64,000 nt of DNA, taken from contig CAKRDZ010000010.1 in the NCBI GenBank assembly GCA_934316845.1, positions 1 through 64,000 of the forward strand. Reading direction: 5' to 3'. Of the stretch, positions 60,087 through 64,000 are shown in pieces (position 1 is the stretch's first letter; each line of letters opens with the position of its first letter). The notes under the pieces were generated by a model. It worked only from the letters and a program-made list of their open reading frames with translations, was not told the DNA's origin and ran no database searches. The stretch comes from an uncultured Eubacterium sp. (GTDB taxonomy: Bacteria > Bacillota > Clostridia > Lachnospirales > Lachnospiraceae). Both the position numbers and the translations under genes were made by a program.

Positions 60087-60995
60087 ATGAAGGAACAGCT
60101 TTTTAGTAACGAGGTGATCTTGTCATGGCTGCAGTATTATGCCCAAAATACGGCGATTGACCTCGAACATGTTAAGATGATAGATATCACCAAAAAGAAT
60201 AAAAATGTGATCCCGACCGTGGAGGCGCATAAGACGACTCTGGTGTTTACCAATGCGGGCGTAGATGATATTTTTTATCGACTTTGGAATGCCGGCCTTG
60301 GTGAATGCGACGTCTGGTACAATGAAGGTTCCAAACCGGAAGGCGAGATTCTGAACAGCAAAGTAAAGGATATGATCGATCGTGGGATCAATGCTTCCGC
60401 CGGGATGCTCATTATCAATCCAAATGCCCGCAATACGGCGAAGATCGGCATGGGAAATGAAATGTTCCAGAAGGGATCGATTCACTATGTGGGAAGTGAG
60501 ATCCGTGCTGTCATTCTCAATAAAATGATGGTGGATACACAGGATAACCTCTGTGTGATCAGCGGAGAAAGTATTGCCATCGAGGCGGCGCTGATCGCAG
60601 CCGAGGGAACGGTGATCGCCGTGGAATACAGCCGCGCTGACCGTGAGACGATGGAGGACAATGTGGAGCATTTTGGTCTCAGCAATGTGCAGATCGTCGA
60701 TCATGTAGATGAAGAGAGCATGAAGGACTGCCCTGTACCGGACACGGTATTTATGGTGGCTTCTGCCAGCATGGATCAGGAACTTGCGTATCTGACCGCA
60801 AAAAATCCGCAGATCAATGTAGTTGTCTATACTTTGGATTTTCAAGTGGCAGCAGGCGCAAAGGCAATACTGGAATCTCATGGCATTGAAGATGTTGAGG
60901 TGATTCAGATCGCGGTATCGACTTTGTCAAGCCGCAACTCATTTAAGCAGCAGCCGGCACCGTGGATCATCAGCGGACGCGGCGGTAAGAAATAA
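60087..60995 (+). CDS. Degenerate CbiE/CbiT (precorrin-6 methyltransferase)-like protein
   Basis: A 302-aa soluble protein. The central part matches the junction of cobalamin C5,15-methyltransferases: a CbiE-like tail (TTLVFTNAGVDDIFYRLWNA, NPNARNTAKIGMG) then a CbiT-like Rossmann start (SEIRAVILNKM, SIAIEAALIA, IAVEYSRADRETMEDNVEHF). The glycine-rich SAM loop (usually DVGAGSGS) is replaced by CVISGESI, and the N-terminal CbiE half is missing. No cobalamin gene is nearby. Function is unknown and catalysis is doubtful. Confidence 0.65.
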   Translation: MKEQLFSNEVILSWLQYYAQNTAIDLEHVKMIDITKKNKNVIPTVEAHKTTLVFTNAGVDDIFYRLWNAGLGECDVWYNEGSKPEGEILNSKVKDMIDRGINASAGMLIINPNARNTAKIGMGNEMFQKGSIHYVGSEIRAVILNKMMVDTQDNLCVISGESIAIEAALIAAEGTVIAVEYSRADRETMEDNVEHFGLSNVQIVDHVDEESMKDCPVPDTVFMVASASMDQELAYLTAKNPQINVVVYTLDFQVAAGAKAILESHGIEDVEVIQIAVSTLSSRNSFKQQPAPWIISGRGGKK

Positions 60996-61041
60996 GAGCA
61001 GTTACGAATAATCATTAAAAAAATGTGAAAAATAAAAAAGG

Positions 61042-61083
61042 AAGAAGCGATAATTCAGGAATATGGATCGTCGCTTCTTTTCT
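61042..61083 (+). terminator. Terminator after the CbiE/T-like gene
   Basis: AAGAAGCGA (61042-61050) pairs with TCGCTTCTT (61071-61079), followed by TTTC. Confidence 0.75.
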
Positions 61084-61183
61084 AGTTATAAAATAAGAAA
61101 AAATGCAACATTTGTTACTATAATGTTGCATTTTTTCTTTGTATCATATATATCGGCAGATCCCAAAAATACTTTAGTCCTTT

Positions 61184-61765
61184 TTACAAAAAAGTTTCTA
61201 AAAAAACTTTATCTTTTTCTAACTGGTCGATACCAAGGTATCTTTTTGTAATCTCGTACGACGAATGATTGTATATGCTCATTAGGAGAGCCGGCGGTGT
61301 TCCGTTCTTCCAGGCAAAGTAGCCAAACGTTTTCCGGAGTGAATGACAGCTGATGTTTTGCTCAAATCCATAATAATTTGCCGCCTTTTTTATGATTCGG
61401 AATGCCTGCGACCGGCTTAAAGGTTCCGGCCCGCTTTTTTGACCCTGAAAGATATAGTCATTTTTATGATAATGTAAAAGAGTTTTTCGATAATATTCTA
61501 AAGCTTCTTTTGCATGTTGATTCACAATAAGAATATTCTCCTTCCCTGTTTTTTGTTCCCATACGGCTATGTGTTCACGATAGCGATGATTTTGATCTGA
61601 ATAAACATCGTTCCAACAGAGCCCTAAGATGTCACTAATGCGAAGTGCTGAATTCAATCCGAACACAATAAGTGCGTAATTTCGAGGGTTTGGTTCAATG
61701 TCTCGATAGTAATTTCGAAATTTTTTCAACATTTCTTCATCTTTGATTGGTTGTGTTTTACTCAT
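61184..61765 (-). CDS. Tyrosine recombinase, catalytic domain only
   Basis: A 193-aa integrase/XerC-family protein lacking the usual N-terminal SAM-like DNA-binding domain. Catalytic residues are visible: Arg in GLNSALRISDILGL, Lys in WEQKTGKENI, HxxR in SCHSLRKTFGYFAW, His in YNHSSYEITKRYL and the nucleophile Tyr in KRYLGI. The start at 61765 has GGAGG upstream. It is divergent from csrA and the flagellin gene. Small recombinases of this type can switch surface-gene promoters, but no inverted element was recognised. Confidence 0.88.
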   Translation of the reverse strand: MSKTQPIKDEEMLKKFRNYYRDIEPNPRNYALIVFGLNSALRISDILGLCWNDVYSDQNHRYREHIAVWEQKTGKENILIVNQHAKEALEYYRKTLLHYHKNDYIFQGQKSGPEPLSRSQAFRIIKKAANYYGFEQNISCHSLRKTFGYFAWKNGTPPALLMSIYNHSSYEITKRYLGIDQLEKDKVFLETFL

Positions 61766-61781
61766 TTTTTCCTCCATTCTA

Positions 61782-61798
61782 AAGTGCATGATGCACTT
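61782..61798. promoter_or_regulatory. 17-bp palindrome between recombinase and csrA
   Basis: AAGTGCAT-G-ATGCACTT is a perfect inverted repeat 17 bases upstream of the recombinase start. It could be an operator or a recombinase crossover site. The rest of the 150-bp gap shows no strong promoter. Confidence 0.5.
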
Positions 61799-61916
61799 CG
61801 TCCTATTTGTTTAGATGCCTCATCCAAACATAGCTTACATGCAACATTATAGTAACAATTGTTGTGGCTGGCAAATTTTTCTAGATCCAACGGCACAGCA
61901 GAGGGAGGTGGCAAGG

Positions 61917-62159
61917 ATGCTGCGACTCACACTTAGCACAGAAGAATATCTGATGCTTGGCGATGATATCAAGATTGTATTCCTGGGAGGAAGCAACAAT
62001 CATCTTCGAATTATGGTGGATGCTCCCAAAGAGGTCGACATCGTTCGAAGTAAAGTGCTTGAAAAGGCACACCCGGAAATTCGGGAGAAACGGCCGAAAT
62101 ATTACGCCGAACCGGAACTTCCGGAGCGCTATCGCAAGAAAAAGGGCGAGACAAAGTAA
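61917..62159 (+). CDS. csrA: CsrA-family translational regulator
   Basis: An 80-aa protein. The CsrA fold (MLRLTLSTEEYLMLGDDIKI, NHLRIMVDAPKEVDIVRSKV) is followed by an extra basic tail of about 25 residues ending RYRKKKGETK. The start at 61917 has GGAGGTG 6 bases upstream; the frame upstream to 61815 is unsupported. CsrA binds GGA-containing hairpins in leaders; such a hairpin lies before the flagellin gene 150 bp downstream. This mirrors the csrA-hag arrangement of B. subtilis. No fliW is in the window. Confidence 0.88.
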   Translation: MLRLTLSTEEYLMLGDDIKIVFLGGSNNHLRIMVDAPKEVDIVRSKVLEKAHPEIREKRPKYYAEPELPERYRKKKGETK

Positions 62160-62248
62160 CCGGATAATAATCGGTGTATGTGTGCTGACCGGAGGGCCCA
62201 AGGCTGGCACCGGCACCGGGGATTATAAATAAGAAAATGAAATTTCTA

Positions 62249-62264
62249 CCCAAACGGATTTGGG
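62249..62264 (+). promoter_or_regulatory. CsrA-type hairpin in the flagellin leader
   Basis: CCCAAA-CGGA-TTTGGG is a perfect hairpin presenting GGA in its loop, the classic CsrA site. A second GGA lies in the ribosome site AAGGAGG just before the ATG, as in the B. subtilis hag leader. Confidence 0.75.
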
Positions 62265-62306
62265 AAGAACATAAGCCGTAAGGCGTAAAACAAGGAGGTA
62301 ATTATT

Positions 62307-63491
62307 ATGATAGTACAACACAACATTACATCAATGAATGCCAACAGACAGTTGGGAATCGTAGGAAACAACCTTTCAAAATCTACTGAGAAACTTTCCA
62401 GTGGATACAGAATCAATCGTGCCGCTGATGATGCAGCAGGTCTTGCTATTTCTGAAAAAATGCGTGCTCAGGTTCGTGGTTTGAATCGTGCTTCTGACAA
62501 CGCACAGGATGGTATCTCTTTGATTCAGACCGCTGAAGGTGCTATGGATCAGAAACATGCGATCTTGCAGAGAACTCGTGAACTGATGGTTCAGGCTTCT
62601 AACTCCGGTGTGTTGGATGGAACTCAGGAAAATGATTTCCAGAAGATTCAGGATGAGATTGATAACCTGAAATCGGAGTACAATCGTATTGATACAGATA
62701 CAGAATTCAACAAGAAAAAGTTACTGGATGGATCTTACAGTGCTCAGTGGCTGCAGGTAGGTGCCAATTCTGGCCAGGGTATCAGTGTATCCATTAAATC
62801 TACAAGTTGGGATAATACTTTGTATATGACAGAGGATTCAACTGGTACATCAGGTGCGGCAAACAATATAATTGATGGTAAGAAATATAATCCTGACGTA
62901 TTTACATTGGAAGATACTACATCTAAAACGGTTAATGGTAAGAAGTTTGTAAAACAGGCAGATGGAAAATACAAGGCTGATGGCGTAGATGAGGATTTGG
63001 TAACATTAACAGGAAAAATGAAGGACATTGATGATACTCAAGATCTTACAAATGCAGATAATAAAGCATCTGTAGAAGCTGCTCAAAAACTTGGATATTC
63101 TGTTGATACAACGAGTGCTACTACTGCCAAAGCGAGCGTTGCTGCTGCAAAAACTGCATTGGGTAAAGTGAAGGATAAAACGGAAACGGCTGTTAAGACA
63201 GTGAATGGTTCAGCAATTTCAAGCTTGATTGACAAAGTTGACACCATGATCAAAGACGTTACCACAGAGCGTTCCAAACTCGGTGCTGTTCAGAACCGTC
63301 TTGAGTACACCGTTAAGGTTGATGACAACACAGCTGAAAACATGCAGTCCGCTGAATCCCGTATCCGTGATACTGATATGGCAGATGAGATGACAAGATT
63401 CTCTAAAGAGAGTATCTTGCAGCAGGCAGCTACTTCTATGCTGGCTCAGGCAAATCAGGCAAACCAGGGAGTTCTTTCCTTATTGCAGTAA
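62307..63491 (+). CDS. Flagellin
   Basis: A 394-aa filament subunit. The conserved N-terminus (MIVQHNITSMNANRQLGIVG, LSSGYRINRAADDAAGLAIS) and C-terminus (SRIRDTDMADEMTRFSKESI, SMLAQANQANQGVLSLLQ) flank a short variable region. The TLR5-recognised D1 motif is present as LQRTRELMVQASN. There are no cysteines. A strong AAGGAGG precedes it, and its leader carries the CsrA hairpin, so it is likely the main flagellin. Confidence 0.96.
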   Translation: MIVQHNITSMNANRQLGIVGNNLSKSTEKLSSGYRINRAADDAAGLAISEKMRAQVRGLNRASDNAQDGISLIQTAEGAMDQKHAILQRTRELMVQASNSGVLDGTQENDFQKIQDEIDNLKSEYNRIDTDTEFNKKKLLDGSYSAQWLQVGANSGQGISVSIKSTSWDNTLYMTEDSTGTSGAANNIIDGKKYNPDVFTLEDTTSKTVNGKKFVKQADGKYKADGVDEDLVTLTGKMKDIDDTQDLTNADNKASVEAAQKLGYSVDTTSATTAKASVAAAKTALGKVKDKTETAVKTVNGSAISSLIDKVDTMIKDVTTERSKLGAVQNRLEYTVKVDDNTAENMQSAESRIRDTDMADEMTRFSKESILQQAATSMLAQANQANQGVLSLLQ

Positions 63492-63550
63492 TTTGCTTAA
63501 CTTCATTCAATTTGCGTGAAGCGGTTTGATGTAAAGGATATGTACAAAAC

Positions 63551-63594
63551 AAAAGAGTCATTGCTTATCAATGTTGGTTAGCAATGGCTCTTTT
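63551..63594 (+). terminator. Terminator after flagellin
   Basis: AAAGAGTCATTGCT pairs with AGCAATGGCTCTTT (one G-U) and is followed by TTTC. It is also usable for the convergent Rpn-like gene. Confidence 0.88.
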
Positions 63595-63613
63595 CGTATA
63601 TAACTATATATTG

Positions 63614-64000
63614 TTAGCTGTGTTGTTCTTTTTGCAATTTCTCAATCAGGGCATAAGCTTTCTTGAGTTCATCGCTCTGATTCTGGATGGTGTCTTCTTT
63701 CTGTTTCAACTCATCACTCTGGCTCTGGATGGTGTCTTCTTTCAGCTTGAGTTCATCGCTCTGATTCTGGATGGTGTCTTCTTTTAGTTTTAGTTCATTG
63801 TCTTTTTCCTGAATGATCTCTCTTGCTTCATCCAAATCCTTCTGCATTTCATCAACCATATATTCCGCGGTATTATGATCCATCTCGGCTAATTCCTTAG
63901 AAAACATATCCATCACCCTTTCTGTGTTTTGACAGAGACGGAAGATATCCTCATACATTTCCTTAAAAATCGGAAATTTTTGGATGAGATTGTAAATCTG
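63614..64000 (-). CDS. C-terminal part of an Rpn-family (PD-(D/E)XK) nuclease/transposase-like protein, truncated by the window edge
   Basis: The frame is open to the right edge, so the N-terminal nuclease domain lies outside. The visible part (IYNLIQKFPIFKEMYEDIFRL, then CQNTERVMDMFSKELAEMD, EYMVDEMQKDLDEAREI) fits the C-terminal region of Rpn-family proteins common in Lachnospiraceae. It ends in three near-identical 14-residue units (DELKLKEDTIQNQS and variants) forming a charged coiled coil. An internal ATG at 63958 is not the true start. Confidence 0.7.
   Translation of the reverse strand, partial: QIYNLIQKFPIFKEMYEDIFRLCQNTERVMDMFSKELAEMDHNTAEYMVDEMQKDLDEAREIIQEKDNELKLKEDTIQNQSDELKLKEDTIQSQSDELKQKEDTIQNQSDELKKAYALIEKLQKEQHS
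63667..63798. repeat. 42-bp in-frame tandem repeat in the Rpn-like gene
   Basis: Three units of 42 bp encode the 14-residue DELKxKEDTIQxQS repeat, with few synonymous differences. Length variation between strains is likely, and it would stay in frame. Confidence 0.85.

Noticed and set aside
61815..61916. 34-residue N-terminal extension of CsrA
   Set aside because: CsrA proteins start at MLxLT; the ATG at 61917 has a strong ribosome site.
63584..63787. Plus-strand 67-aa ORF near the right edge
   Set aside because: Antisense image of the 42-bp repeats of the Rpn-like gene.

Overview
This window is a chromosomal replication-origin region from a Gram-positive anaerobe of the class Clostridia, most likely a motile, probably spore-forming Lachnospiraceae (Roseburia/Agathobacter-like). 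The reasons are the origin gene order, a LytTR/AgrC/AgrD/AgrB peptide quorum system, flagellin next to csrA, spoIIR, Lys/Pro/Thr-rich surface proteins with Big2/FN3-like domains, and GH3, GH27 and GH43 glycosidases. Exact genus is inference.

Layout. 1-281: tandem rRNA-type promoters reading left, so an rRNA operon should lie just off the left edge. 282-12166: leftward half of the origin cluster (ECF S component, tRNA-Ser, fumarase beta, dus, a DUF6472-like protein, fumarase alpha, gyrA, gyrB, recF, S4 protein, dnaN, dnaA). The dnaA-dnaN gap carries an oriC-like unwinding module (AT-rich stretch, six DnaA-trios, GC spacer, DnaA box). 12393-21561: rightward half (rpmH, rnpA, yidD, yidC, khpB, mnmE, mnmG, rsmG, parA, parB, DUF4446) with two perfect parS sites. 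21689-26929: tRNA-Lys, AI-2E family permease, trmB, HD-GYP protein, D-Ala-D-Ala carboxypeptidase and, at 26.5-26.7 kb, a DnaA-box cluster outside the origin.

27.0-32.6 kb: a VapD-like toxin pair, an AT-rich orphan ORF with a strongly folded RNA element, then a ZTP riboswitch driving a PurO-like IMP cyclohydrolase, a secreted 703-aa protein and a stand-alone AICAR transformylase. 32.6-34.8 kb: a GH27 alpha-galactosidase operon with its AraC regulator. 35.2-40.2 kb: an agr-type quorum-sensing locus whose promoter-agrD-agrB block is duplicated. One copy keeps agrD and has an agrB relic; the other keeps agrB and has lost agrD; a DUF285 surface protein lies between them.

40.2-49.4 kb: uracil permease and upp, a domain-swapped GH3 enzyme, rmuC, a BspA-like leucine-rich surface protein, ispE and spoIIR, then a 73-bp minisatellite (49406-49803). 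49.9-54.6 kb: a large hook-length-control-like protein, a cysteine-rich flagellin and fliS. 54.6-58.2 kb: an AraC regulator and a secreted modular GH43 enzyme. 58.3-61.0 kb: map, mtnN and a degenerate CbiE/CbiT-like protein. 61.2-64 kb: a minimal tyrosine recombinase, csrA, the main flagellin with a CsrA-type leader hairpin, and the C-terminal part of an Rpn-like nuclease running off the right edge.

All family calls come from reading the sequence by eye; no database search was run.
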